28,746 bases of DNA from CAYTMY01 sp964618075. Its GTDB lineage: Bacteria > Bacillota > Clostridia > Eubacteriales > Anaerofustaceae. The notes beneath the pieces were generated by a model, which had not been told where the DNA came from, did no database searches, and saw nothing but the letters and a program-made list of their open reading frames with translations. The position numbers were made by a program, and so were the translations under genes. Each line of letters opens with the position of its first letter. Position 1 is the stretch's first letter. Shown here one piece after another: positions 6,578 through 14,202 of this stretch. The stretch is from assembly GCA_964618075.1 (NCBI GenBank), contig CAZTZO010000019.1, forward strand, positions 1 through 28,746. The letters are read 5' to 3'.

Positions 6578-8665
6578 TTACTCCACTACCTTGGGTACGA
6601 TTATATATTCGTCGTTTTTATTTGGTGCGTTGGCAAGCAGCTCTTCTCTGTTGAATTCATTTTCTATCGTGTCTTTTCTGAAAACGTTTACATTTTGTGC
6701 GAGATGCTCCATAGCGCTTATGCCGGAAGTATCTATCTCATTGAGTTGATTCGCAAAGCCGATAATTTCGGATAGCTCTTTTCCCATAGAGATCTGTTCG
6801 TTTTTCGTAAGATACAGCTTGGAGAGCTGAGCTACCTTCATTACGTCGATTTTTTTCACGGACGCTTTGTTGGGGCTTGTATCCTGCGAGCTTTTTTTAA
6901 GAGATTCAGCCGTTGAAATGCCGAGTATGTCAAGCTGGATATCGTCTACGAAATCGGGTGCATTTGTAAGAGGACAGCTTGCGTCCTTTGTTTTCGGGAA
7001 AGCTATGACTTCTCTTAATGAATCTGCGTTTAATAGGAGCATAACGAATCTGTCAAGACCGAAAGCAAACCCACCGTGTGGGGGAGTGCCGTATTTAAAG
7101 GCGTTTACCATAAAACCAAAACGATTTCTTATTTGCTCCTGCGATAGTCCCAATGCTTCAAACATACTTTGCTGTACGTCGCTACGATGTATTCTTATAC
7201 TTCCGCTCCCAAGCTCTACACCGTTTAATACCACGTCGTACGCCTGCGCTCTGACCCTCGAAGGGTCGCTCTTTAAGTATTGAATATCTTCTTCATATGG
7301 CATGGTAAAGGGATGGTGTGTGCTAACGTATCTCTTTTCTTCCTTTGAATATTCGAATTGAGGAAAATCCGTAACGAAAAGAAAATTGAATTCATCTTTA
7401 TTTCGTAATTCAAGCATATCTGCAATATAAAGACGGATATTCCCGAGTACGCTTCTTACGGTGTCAAGCTCGTCGGCGCAGAACAGCACAAAATCACCCG
7501 CTTTGGCTTCGAGCTTGTTGAGTATAATATCAAGCTTTTCGGTGGAAAAATATTTTGTGAGTATGGAATGAACAGAGCCGTCGTTTTCTATTTCTATCCA
7601 CGCCATACCCTTTGCTCCGAACGAAATACACTTCATCGTAAGCTCGTCTATAGTCGCTCTCGTAAAGGAAGAGCCTCCCTTAACATTGATAGCGCGCACA
7701 ACGCCATTATTCTTTACGGTTGTTTCAAACAGATTAAATCCACAGTTTTCTGATTCGATTGTTAAATCAATAATAGGAAGTCCGAAGCGTAAGTCGGGCT
7801 TATCGCTTCCGTATATGTCCATTGCGTCCTTCCACGTTATACGCGGGAAATCGTATCGGATTTCATGACCCATTATTTCCTTGAATATATGTTTGAAGGT
7901 CTCTTCAAGGAAAACTAAAATATCCTCCTGCTCAACGAAAGACATTTCCATATCAACTTGTGTAAATTCGGGCTGTCTGTCGGCGCGAAGGTCTTCGTCT
8001 CTGAAGCATTTGGCAATCTGATAATATTTGTCTATACCGCCCACCATGAGAAGCTGCTTGAATATCTGAGGCGACTGAGGAAGCGCATAAAATTCTCCCT
8101 GATGTACTCTGCTTGGAACAAGATAATCACGAGCTCCTTCGGGTGTGCTCTTTGTAAGAATCGGTGTTTCAACGTCAATAAAACCGGCGTTATCTAAATA
8201 TGAGCGTATGATACTCTGTACTCTGTGACGAAACTTAAGGTTATCTAGCATTTTTTTTCTTCTTATATCTAAATAGCGGTATTTCATTCTAAGAGCGTCG
8301 CTTACGTTTATATCGTCCTCAACAGGGAAGGGCATAGTTTCTGCCTGACTGAGTATTTCAAATAAATCCACTCTCAATTCGATTGAACCGGTATTGATTT
8401 TGGGATTGTAGGTTTCCTCGTCTCGAAGAGCAATAATACCCTCAGCGCAAATAACGTCCTCGCAGCGTATCTTTTTAGCCGTTGCGAAAGAGCTTTCACT
8501 TAAATTTATACTGTTAAACACGACCTGTAGTATTCCTTCGCGGTCTCTTAAATCAATAAAAATTATTCCGCCCATATCCCGTATGGTATCAACCCAACCC
8601 GTGGCTTTTGATTTTTTGTCGATATATTCTTGTGTAAAAGCACCGCAATAAGCGCTTCTCTTCAT
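6578..8665 (-). CDS. aspS-gatC: Aspartyl-tRNA synthetase fused to amidotransferase subunit GatC
   Basis: A 695-residue fusion. Residues 1 to about 585 are a full bacterial-type AspRS: the OB-fold anticodon domain (GWVDTIRDMGG), class II motif 1, motif 2 (CFRDEDLRADRQPEFTQ), the GAD insertion near 290-420, and motif 3 with GLDR. A linker of about 20 residues rich in Ser, Lys and Asn follows. Residues 606-695 are a complete GatC (VAQLSKLYL, NVFRKD, ending NAPNKNDEYIIVPKVVE). No stop, frameshift or Shine-Dalgarno site lies at the junction, so GatC appears to be made only as part of this chain. AspRS charges Asp onto tRNA; GatCAB amidates Asp-tRNA(Asn). The gene is preceded by a T-box and a GGAGGA ribosome site. 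Residue 31, in a loop tied to tRNA(Asp)/tRNA(Asn) discrimination in other AspRSs, is Met. Confidence 0.96.
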   Translation of the reverse strand: MKRSAYCGAFTQEYIDKKSKATGWVDTIRDMGGIIFIDLRDREGILQVVFNSINLSESSFATAKKIRCEDVICAEGIIALRDEETYNPKINTGSIELRVDLFEILSQAETMPFPVEDDINVSDALRMKYRYLDIRRKKMLDNLKFRHRVQSIIRSYLDNAGFIDVETPILTKSTPEGARDYLVPSRVHQGEFYALPQSPQIFKQLLMVGGIDKYYQIAKCFRDEDLRADRQPEFTQVDMEMSFVEQEDILVFLEETFKHIFKEIMGHEIRYDFPRITWKDAMDIYGSDKPDLRFGLPIIDLTIESENCGFNLFETTVKNNGVVRAINVKGGSSFTRATIDELTMKCISFGAKGMAWIEIENDGSVHSILTKYFSTEKLDIILNKLEAKAGDFVLFCADELDTVRSVLGNIRLYIADMLELRNKDEFNFLFVTDFPQFEYSKEEKRYVSTHHPFTMPYEEDIQYLKSDPSRVRAQAYDVVLNGVELGSGSIRIHRSDVQQSMFEALGLSQEQIRNRFGFMVNAFKYGTPPHGGFAFGLDRFVMLLLNADSLREVIAFPKTKDASCPLTNAPDFVDDIQLDILGISTAESLKKSSQDTSPNKASVKKIDVMKVAQLSKLYLTKNEQISMGKELSEIIGFANQLNEIDTSGISAMEHLAQNVNVFRKDTIENEFNREELLANAPNKNDEYIIVPKVVE

Positions 8666-8687
8666 GAAAAATTCCTCCGTATTTTTG

Positions 8688-8732
8688 TAAAATAAAAAAC
8701 TTTCATCCTTATAGAACTATAGGGACGAAAGT
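8688..8732 (-). terminator. Attenuator hairpin of the T-box leader
   Basis: On the minus strand ACTTTCGTCC pairs with GGATGAAAGT (8699-8732, one G-U pair), with an inner TATAG/CTATA stem, followed by TTTTTTATTTT. It lies directly after the T-box element and before the aspS-gatC ribosome site, the normal place for the terminator that forms when the tRNA is charged. Confidence 0.92.
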
Positions 8733-8973
8733 ATATCCGCGGTACCACCCATATTTAATTGCTGATAACAAAGCAATTCACTTTAATTAAGGCACATTTA
8801 TGCCCTGCGGTTATAACGTACCGCTTTTCGTCGCGTCCTAATACTGTTTCAAACGCGCTGCTCCCGGGCGTTTTTCATCTGTACACTTTGCGCCGCCTTT
8901 CAGCTTAAATGCGACTCTCTGTGGCATTGTGTTTAAAGATTACTCTTCCGTTCATTGCAGTTATTTAAATATT
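8688..8973 (-). promoter_or_regulatory. T-box riboswitch, probable Asn (AAC) specifier
   Basis: A leader of about 285 nt on the minus strand. The diagnostic T-box GGGTGGTACCGCGG is at 8737-8750, followed by the attenuator hairpin. Stem I can be traced: kink-turn GGAAGAGTA with the AGTA loop-E motif (8941-8944), AGAGAG and a GCTGAAAG apical loop, and pairings ATCT/AGAT and ACAC/GTGT. The 3' strand of the specifier loop reads GAAAAACGC. The best-placed codon is AAC (8870-8872), that is Asn; no GAC is present there. A GAA (Glu) triplet is also in the loop (8874-8876). Further hairpins follow, including a stem III AATTGC...GCAATT just before the T-box. Uncharged tRNA-Asn should stabilise the antiterminator and switch on aspS-gatC, gatA and gatB. 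The specifier was assigned by eye. Confidence 0.93.
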
Positions 8974-8979
8974 GCTACT

Positions 8980-9007
8980 ATTATAACCGAAAAAGAAATT
9001 ATGTCAA
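8980..9007 (-). promoter_or_regulatory. Consensus sigma-A promoter for the T-box operon
   Basis: On the minus strand both hexamers are perfect: TTGACA (9002-9007) and TATAAT (8980-8985) with a 16-bp spacer. Transcription would begin near 8973, giving the T-box leader. A promoter this strong fits control mainly at attenuation rather than initiation. Confidence 0.92.
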
Positions 9008-9086
9008 TATTAATTTGTATGACGAATAAAACAAATCGTTATTTAGCGGGGTAAGCTGATTTATTTTAATAAAAACATTCTATTTT

Positions 9087-9095
9087 TGTTATAAT
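9087..9095 (+). promoter_or_regulatory. Extended -10 promoter before the YfcC-type transporter gene
   Basis: TGTTATAAT, an extended -10 (TGn plus TATAAT), with no convincing -35. It is about 80 bases before the transporter start, in the divergent gap shared with the T-box promoter. The AT-rich stretch from 9096 to 9160 shows no clear hairpin or operator. Confidence 0.5.
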
Positions 9096-9173
9096 AATGC
9101 ATATAATGCGATAATTATACATCGTAATATGTTAAAATGTTATTCAATTATTAAACAAATTTAGGAGCACAAT

Positions 9174-10604
9174 ATGCAAGACAATACAAAAATATTCAAT
9201 ATCAACAAAAAGTCTTTTATGACGGCTTTGATAATGCTATTTGCACTTATGATCCTTACATACTTATTGACGTTCGTCTTACCCTCCGGAGAATATCAAA
9301 GGGTTGTAACAAACGGTACGCAAACTGTTGTGCCGGACACATACACGCCTGTTGAAGGGCATATAAGCTTTGTAAAATGGATTTTTTCTCCAATTCTTGC
9401 TCTGGGTGCTACAGGCGGAGGCACTGCGATCGCCATTATCGTTTTCCTTCTGATACTGGGCGGCGTATTCAACACCATAGACGATTGTGGAATACTTGCC
9501 TATATGCTCAGCAAGATATATCATAAATATTCCGACAAGAAATATAAGCTGTTGTTTATTACGACTTTATTCTTCATGTTTTTGGGAGCTTTTATAGGAT
9601 CGTTTGAGGAGTGCGTGCCGATGGTGCCAATAGCAGTCGCGCTTGCTTACTCTCTGGGCTGGGACGCAATGGTAGGCCTCGGAATGAGCATATTTGCAGT
9701 CGGCTGCGGTTTTTCCACGGGCGTATTCAATCCCTTTACGGTCGGTATTGCTCAGCAAATCGCATCTTTACCGATGTTTTCGGGCGTTTCCTTTCGTATC
9801 ATTTCGTTTATTGTCGTATTTTTAATGCTCATCGCGTTTTTGTTTTCATATGCAAAAAAGATAGAGAAGGATCCGACTAAGTCAGTGGTGTACGACGATG
9901 CTGCAAGAGAAAAATGGATGAAAATGCGAAACGATTACGTAGAGGATAAAAAGAAGGATAGCGCCGTTAAATGCTTTGCTGTTATAATGGGAGTAGGAAT
10001 AGTATGCATTCTGTTATCATCAATGGTAAGCATACTTCAAAGTATGATACTTTCGATAACCGCTTTGATTTTTCTTTTGGCAGGCACAGTATCTTCCTTT
10101 GTGAGCGGTATGTCAAAAAAAGATTTCTTCAAGCAGTTTTTTAAGGGAATAAAAAGTATTTTGCCGGCAGCACTTCTTATTCTATTGGCAAGCTCAATAA
10201 GATACACGCTTACCGAGGCAAAGGTAATAGACACTATTCTTTATAAGGCTGTGGGGCTTGTAGAGCAAAGCTCAACGACAGTAGCGATACTCGTCATATA
10301 TCTGCTTGTCTTTATCATGGATATATTTATAGCTTCGGGTTCCGCTAAGGCGTTTTTCGTTATGCCGATACTCGCGCCTCTTGCAGATTTGAGCGGCTTG
10401 ACAAGACAGCTTACGGTGCTTGCTTTTACATACGGCGACGGATTTAGCAACCTTTTTTATCCTACAAACCCCGTTTTATTGATAAGTCTCGGTATAGTAG
10501 GCTTGAGCTACGGTAAATGGATGAAATGGAGCTGGAAATTTCAAGTATCATTGCTTGTAGTGACGTCCGGATTACTGCTTTTAGCAGACGCCGTTGGATA
10601 TTAA
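9174..10604 (+). CDS. YfcC-family membrane transporter
   Basis: A 476-residue polytopic membrane protein with about a dozen hydrophobic segments, the first at residues 15-36. It resembles the YfcC branch of the ion-transporter superfamily (related to DcuC and arginine/ornithine-type carriers). Landmarks are the LPSGEY stretch after helix 1, the GGVFNTIDDCGIL motif, GSFEECVPMVPIAVALAYSLGWD and FNPFTVGIAQ in the first half, and a matching second repeat with ASGSAKAFFVMPILAPLAD and the GDGFSNLFYPTNPVLL motif. Substrates are generally assigned as amino acids, dipeptides or dicarboxylates, and the family is poorly characterised. It is 12 bases ahead of an M20 peptidase with a strong AGGAGG site between, suggesting uptake or exchange of a peptide-like substrate, which is inference. 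The start has an AGGAG site. Confidence 0.88.
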   Translation: MQDNTKIFNINKKSFMTALIMLFALMILTYLLTFVLPSGEYQRVVTNGTQTVVPDTYTPVEGHISFVKWIFSPILALGATGGGTAIAIIVFLLILGGVFNTIDDCGILAYMLSKIYHKYSDKKYKLLFITTLFFMFLGAFIGSFEECVPMVPIAVALAYSLGWDAMVGLGMSIFAVGCGFSTGVFNPFTVGIAQQIASLPMFSGVSFRIISFIVVFLMLIAFLFSYAKKIEKDPTKSVVYDDAAREKWMKMRNDYVEDKKKDSAVKCFAVIMGVGIVCILLSSMVSILQSMILSITALIFLLAGTVSSFVSGMSKKDFFKQFFKGIKSILPAALLILLASSIRYTLTEAKVIDTILYKAVGLVEQSSTTVAILVIYLLVFIMDIFIASGSAKAFFVMPILAPLADLSGLTRQLTVLAFTYGDGFSNLFYPTNPVLLISLGIVGLSYGKWMKWSWKFQVSLLVVTSGLLLLADAVGY

Positions 10605-10616
10605 AGGAGGAAAATC

Positions 10617-12053
10617 ATGATTGCGTTATATATAGTTTTATCATTAATAGTAGTGCTTTTTGTTATTTGTCTTATAAGGGCGGCAGTACAAAAACCATAC
10701 GTTGATTTAAATGCGAAGCCGGAATATGCTCCCGATGAAAGAAGCGTGAAATACGCAAAAATATTATCCGAAATGGTTCAATGCGAAACGGTTTCGGTGC
10801 GCGGAGAGCATAACAAGGAAAAATTTGTTCGTTTTCATGAGGTTTTGAAGGCATCGTTCCCGTTTGTTTTCTCAACATGCGAAATAACCGATATAGACGA
10901 AAACTTAATCTTCAGATGGAAGGGGAAGGATTCTTCCCTTCGTCCGATACTTCTTATGAGTCATCAGGACGTTGTACCTGCCGAGGGCAAATGGGAGAAG
11001 GAGCCTTTTAGCGGAGAAATTGGAAATGATGTGGTATGGGGGAGAGGCACCGTTGACACAAAGGGAAGCCTTATGTGCATATTTGAGTCGCTTAACGAGC
11101 TTATACAAGAGGGTTATATACCGAACCGTGACGTATATATAGCGACAGGCACAACGGAGGAGATATCCGGCGACGGCGCCCCAAAGATTGTTGAATACCT
11201 TAAGAAGCAGGGAATATTTTTTGAGATGCTTATTGACGAGGGAGGCATGATAATAAGCGATCCGATAAGCGGCGTAAAAGGTACGTACGCTATGATCGGG
11301 GTAGTGGAAAAGGGATACGGAGATTACAAGTTTGTAGCCAAGGGCAAAGGCGGTCATGCAAGCGCTCCAACAAAAAATACGCCTTTAGCACGTCTTGCAG
11401 CCTTCATAAACAGGATTGAAAGGAAGAATCCCTTCAAAGCCCGTTTTACACCTACCGTGCGTGAAATGTTTAAGAGAATGGTGCCGAACATGTCTTCATT
11501 TCCAATGAAGCTGATATTTGCAAACCTTTGGTTGTTTGAGCCGTTATTGTGTCTTGTTATGCCTTCAATCAGTCCCGAAAGCGCCGCAATGATAAGAACG
11601 ACGATTGCATTCACAAAGGCAAAGGGCTCAGACGGATATAATGTGATACCGCAGGAGGCTTATGTTACGGCAAATATGCGTTTTATACATCACCAGGACG
11701 AAAAAGCGACATACGCCTTGATAAGTGAAATCGCAAGTAAATATGACATCGAAACGGTTGTGCTTACAGACCAGGCTCCTAGGAAAATCGTTGATTACAA
11801 ATCAGACGCTTTTAAAACAGTCGAGCAAACGGTTTCTGAGTTATTTGATAATGTTATATCTTGTCCTTACATGATGACCGGCGGTACGGACGCAGGTCAC
11901 TTTGATGAAATATGCGACAACTCTCTGAGATTTGCTCCGTTGTATATCAATGCTCAGCAGTATGCTTCCATTCATTCTCTAAACGAAAATATTAATTCCG
12001 GCGTACTAGCTAAGGGAGTGGATTTTTATAAGGCTCTGATCAAAAAATATTGA
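10617..12053 (+). CDS. M20-family metallopeptidase, PM20D1/carboxypeptidase-S-like, membrane-anchored
   Basis: A 478-residue zinc peptidase. Residues 1-22 form one hydrophobic segment that could anchor the enzyme or act as an uncleaved signal. Metal and catalytic motifs of clan M20 are intact: SHQDVVP (H116, D118), WGRGTVDTKGS (bridging D147), the catalytic glutamate pair in TTEEISGDG (E181-E182), LIDEGG, and a late HSLNE histidine. A dimerisation-type insertion lies between. Relatives cleave N-acyl amino acids or small dipeptides, so it probably works on the substrate carried by the transporter encoded 12 bases upstream. Which side of the membrane the catalytic domain faces cannot be settled here. 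The gene is followed by a 56-base AT-rich gap. Confidence 0.9.
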   Translation: MIALYIVLSLIVVLFVICLIRAAVQKPYVDLNAKPEYAPDERSVKYAKILSEMVQCETVSVRGEHNKEKFVRFHEVLKASFPFVFSTCEITDIDENLIFRWKGKDSSLRPILLMSHQDVVPAEGKWEKEPFSGEIGNDVVWGRGTVDTKGSLMCIFESLNELIQEGYIPNRDVYIATGTTEEISGDGAPKIVEYLKKQGIFFEMLIDEGGMIISDPISGVKGTYAMIGVVEKGYGDYKFVAKGKGGHASAPTKNTPLARLAAFINRIERKNPFKARFTPTVREMFKRMVPNMSSFPMKLIFANLWLFEPLLCLVMPSISPESAAMIRTTIAFTKAKGSDGYNVIPQEAYVTANMRFIHHQDEKATYALISEIASKYDIETVVLTDQAPRKIVDYKSDAFKTVEQTVSELFDNVISCPYMMTGGTDAGHFDEICDNSLRFAPLYINAQQYASIHSLNENINSGVLAKGVDFYKALIKKY

Positions 12054-12109
12054 ATAATTGAATAAATAATGCTAATATTTATTGAGAAAATTAAATCGGA
12101 GGCAATCGA

Positions 12110-13141
12110 ATGCAGAACGAATTAAAAGACGGCGGAGAGCTGTTAAACTCACAGGGCGCTCTTAACGAGGCGGGTTATTCCAAGAGTTTAATCAAAAGCT
12201 ATTCGCGCGATAAAATAAAAGGCGGAGCGCTTCGTATCAAGGAATGGGACTATTACATAGTCATGAATGAGCGTTTTGCATTGGCTCTCACTATAGATGA
12301 TAATTCGTATATGGGGCTTGACAGCATTTCATTTCTGGATTTTGAAAGCAAATTTCAACAGATTGCTTCTCCTATGCAATTCATGACGCTTGGAAAGAAA
12401 ATGCTTCCGAGCACCTCTGTAAAGGGAGATATCGTATCTCAAAATAAAGGGTACTTTATAAAGTTCATCAATAAGGGCGATTCAAGAGAGCTTTCCTGCC
12501 ATATGGATAATTTTTTCGAGGGGAAGCCAATAGACGCTTTTGTGAAGCTTGACAACCCTCATCAGGATTCAATCGTAATGCATACTCCGTTTTCCGAGAA
12601 AAAAACGGCATTTTATTATAACCAAAAGATCAATTGTATGCCGGCTGAGGGTTATGTGGAATTTGACGATAAAAAGTATATCTTTGAGCCTTCCTCTTCA
12701 TTCGGTACGCTTGACTGGGGCAGAGGCGTATGGACATACAACAACACCTGGTACTGGGGAAGCGCGTCTGGCGTTGTGGGAGAAAAAAGATTCGGCTTTA
12801 ACATAGGCTACGGCTTTGGTGACACTTCAAAAGCAAGTGAGAACATACTCTTTTATGACGGAGCGGCACACAAGCTCTCAAAAGTAAAATTCAACATTCC
12901 GACAGACAACGGCAAAGAAGCTTTTATAAAGCCGTGGACATTTTCCAGCGATGATGGACGCTTTGAAATGGATTTTGTGCCGATATTGGACAGAGCTTCA
13001 AATACCGACGTATTGATAATAAAGAGCGATCAACATCAGGTTTTCGGGAAATTCAGTGGCAAAGCGACTCTTGACGATTCAACAGTGCTCGAGATAAAAA
13101 ATTTGACGGGCTTTGCCGAGAAGGTAATAAACCGCTGGTAA
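12110..13141 (+). CDS. DUF2804 family protein
   Basis: A 343-residue protein matching the DUF2804 family, whose hallmark DWGRGVWTYNNTWYWGS is in the second half (aromatic and glycine rich), followed by GFNIGYGFGD. The predicted composition is mostly beta-strand, with no signal peptide and no membrane helix. No biochemical function is established for the family that I know of; similarity of the layout to lipocalin- or AttH-like carotenoid/lipid folds is only a guess. A GGAGG site precedes the ATG. It follows the M20 peptidase by 56 bases on the same strand and ends at a bidirectional terminator, so it is probably part of the same transcription unit. Confidence 0.85.
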   Translation: MQNELKDGGELLNSQGALNEAGYSKSLIKSYSRDKIKGGALRIKEWDYYIVMNERFALALTIDDNSYMGLDSISFLDFESKFQQIASPMQFMTLGKKMLPSTSVKGDIVSQNKGYFIKFINKGDSRELSCHMDNFFEGKPIDAFVKLDNPHQDSIVMHTPFSEKKTAFYYNQKINCMPAEGYVEFDDKKYIFEPSSSFGTLDWGRGVWTYNNTWYWGSASGVVGEKRFGFNIGYGFGDTSKASENILFYDGAAHKLSKVKFNIPTDNGKEAFIKPWTFSSDDGRFEMDFVPILDRASNTDVLIIKSDQHQVFGKFSGKATLDDSTVLEIKNLTGFAEKVINRW

Positions 13142-13154
13142 ATACACTATTAAA

Positions 13155-13192
13155 TAATAAAAGTCCTTTAAAAGCATAAAGGACTTTTATTA
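13155..13192. terminator. Bidirectional terminator between DUF2804 gene and recX
   Basis: A perfect 15-bp stem (13155-13169 with 13178-13192, core AAAAGTCCTTT) and an 8-base loop. The arms themselves give a T-rich tail on both strands. It serves the convergent genes on either side and overlaps the recX stop codon. Confidence 0.93.
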
Positions 13193-13966
13193 ATTTTTGA
13201 GAGCTTTGTTTATTACAGTGCTTTTGGCTCCCTTAGCTGAGAATTCGGCATATATTTTCATTTTTATTTCATCTTCGGATAAATTCTTATGTTTTAATGA
13301 AGCAAGTCGTTTTTTTATCAGCGTTATATAGTATTCATCATAATCATTTTCTTCTTCCTTTGAAAACAGCTCGTTGATTATGTCGCTAGCCATAGAAACT
13401 CTATATCCCTGCGATATTGCCGAACGCATAAGCTTTTCACGTCGAACGGTCTGAGGGAAGCGCGCCAGCGAAGTATTTTTTCGACTTAAAAGAATAAAGG
13501 CGTTATTATAAAGCTCGTTATCATCATATGAAAGCAGCGCTTCATTAATAGTATTGTTGTCAACCCCCTTTAGTTTCAGTTTATTTTTTATGTATTCCTT
13601 TCCCTTCTTTGAATTTATGGCGTCTGCCGTATATATCTTGCTGTAAGCCATATCGTCTATATATTTATAATCAGTCAGCTTGTCTACAACTCTCTGAATA
13701 CATGATCGTTGTATATATTTTGCCTGTAAGTGCTTTTCAACTTGAGCTTTAGAGCGCATCGAATATGATAAATATTTAATTGCGGCGTTCATAGCATATT
13801 CATAGGAAAATTCTTCGTTTGCCTTCAACAGTACAGAGGCTCGAATGTCTTTGTCTATCGACAAATCAAGCTTTTGAATTAAAGAGGGGTCTATAAGAAG
13901 CTTCTTATTGTCGTCGTAATCAATTACGGCGCAGTCTTTTTTTATAGAGATATTTTTTATCAGCAA
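13190..13966 (-). CDS. recX: RecX-family regulator of RecA
   Basis: A 258-residue protein with three-helix RecX repeats: AIKYLSYSMRSKAQVEKHL near residue 63, followed by VVDKLTDYKYIDDMAYSKIY and further helical repeats to the end. RecX binds RecA filaments and limits recombination and SOS activity. The length is typical of Gram-positive RecX proteins, which are longer than the E. coli form. The start is a TTG (13964-13966), chosen because a GGGAG site lies six bases upstream and no ATG fits. recA is not in the window. Its stop codon lies in the shared terminator. Confidence 0.88.
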   Translation of the reverse strand: MLIKNISIKKDCAVIDYDDNKKLLIDPSLIQKLDLSIDKDIRASVLLKANEEFSYEYAMNAAIKYLSYSMRSKAQVEKHLQAKYIQRSCIQRVVDKLTDYKYIDDMAYSKIYTADAINSKKGKEYIKNKLKLKGVDNNTINEALLSYDDNELYNNAFILLSRKNTSLARFPQTVRREKLMRSAISQGYRVSMASDIINELFSKEEENDYDEYYITLIKKRLASLKHKNLSEDEIKMKIYAEFSAKGAKSTVINKALKN

Positions 13967-14065
13967 TATAAACTCCCATTATTATTTATTAAAGTAATTT
14001 TTTTTATAGAAACGTTTTTTATAACCGATTGATTTAGACAACACTTAGGATAATTAGTGTATAAG

Positions 14066-14074
14066 TGGTATAAT
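14066..14074 (+). promoter_or_regulatory. Extended -10 promoter before rbgA
   Basis: TGGTATAAT (TGn plus TATAAT), about 130 bases ahead of the rbgA start. No clear -35. Overlapping inverted repeats lie just upstream and across the TG: CACTTA (14042-14047) with TAAGTG (14062-14067), and ACACTTA with TTAGTGT. The leader between promoter and gene (14082-14186) shows no identifiable riboswitch. Confidence 0.55.
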
Positions 14075-14202
14075 ATACGTTATTATATAGCGGTTTATTT
14101 TGTTTTACTTTATCAGTAGTTATTTACATTATATTGCTTAGCTTCCTTTTTTGCAAACGCAATATAACATTACGAAGCCTACAGTTAAGGAGAGTTTTAA
14201 TT

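Noticed and set aside
6840..6910. Internal translation start that would yield a separate GatC
   Set aside because: An in-frame GTG and ATG exist at the linker end, but no Shine-Dalgarno sequence precedes either.
12061..12083. Hairpin AATAAATA/TATTTATT between the M20 peptidase and DUF2804 genes
   Set aside because: All A-T pairs, 8 bp, weak and without a U-run; likely chance in AT-rich DNA.
14134..14202. N-terminal extension of rbgA from an upstream ATG
   Set aside because: The family begins at the ATG at 14203, which has an AAGGAGAG site; the extension has none and looks unlike protein.
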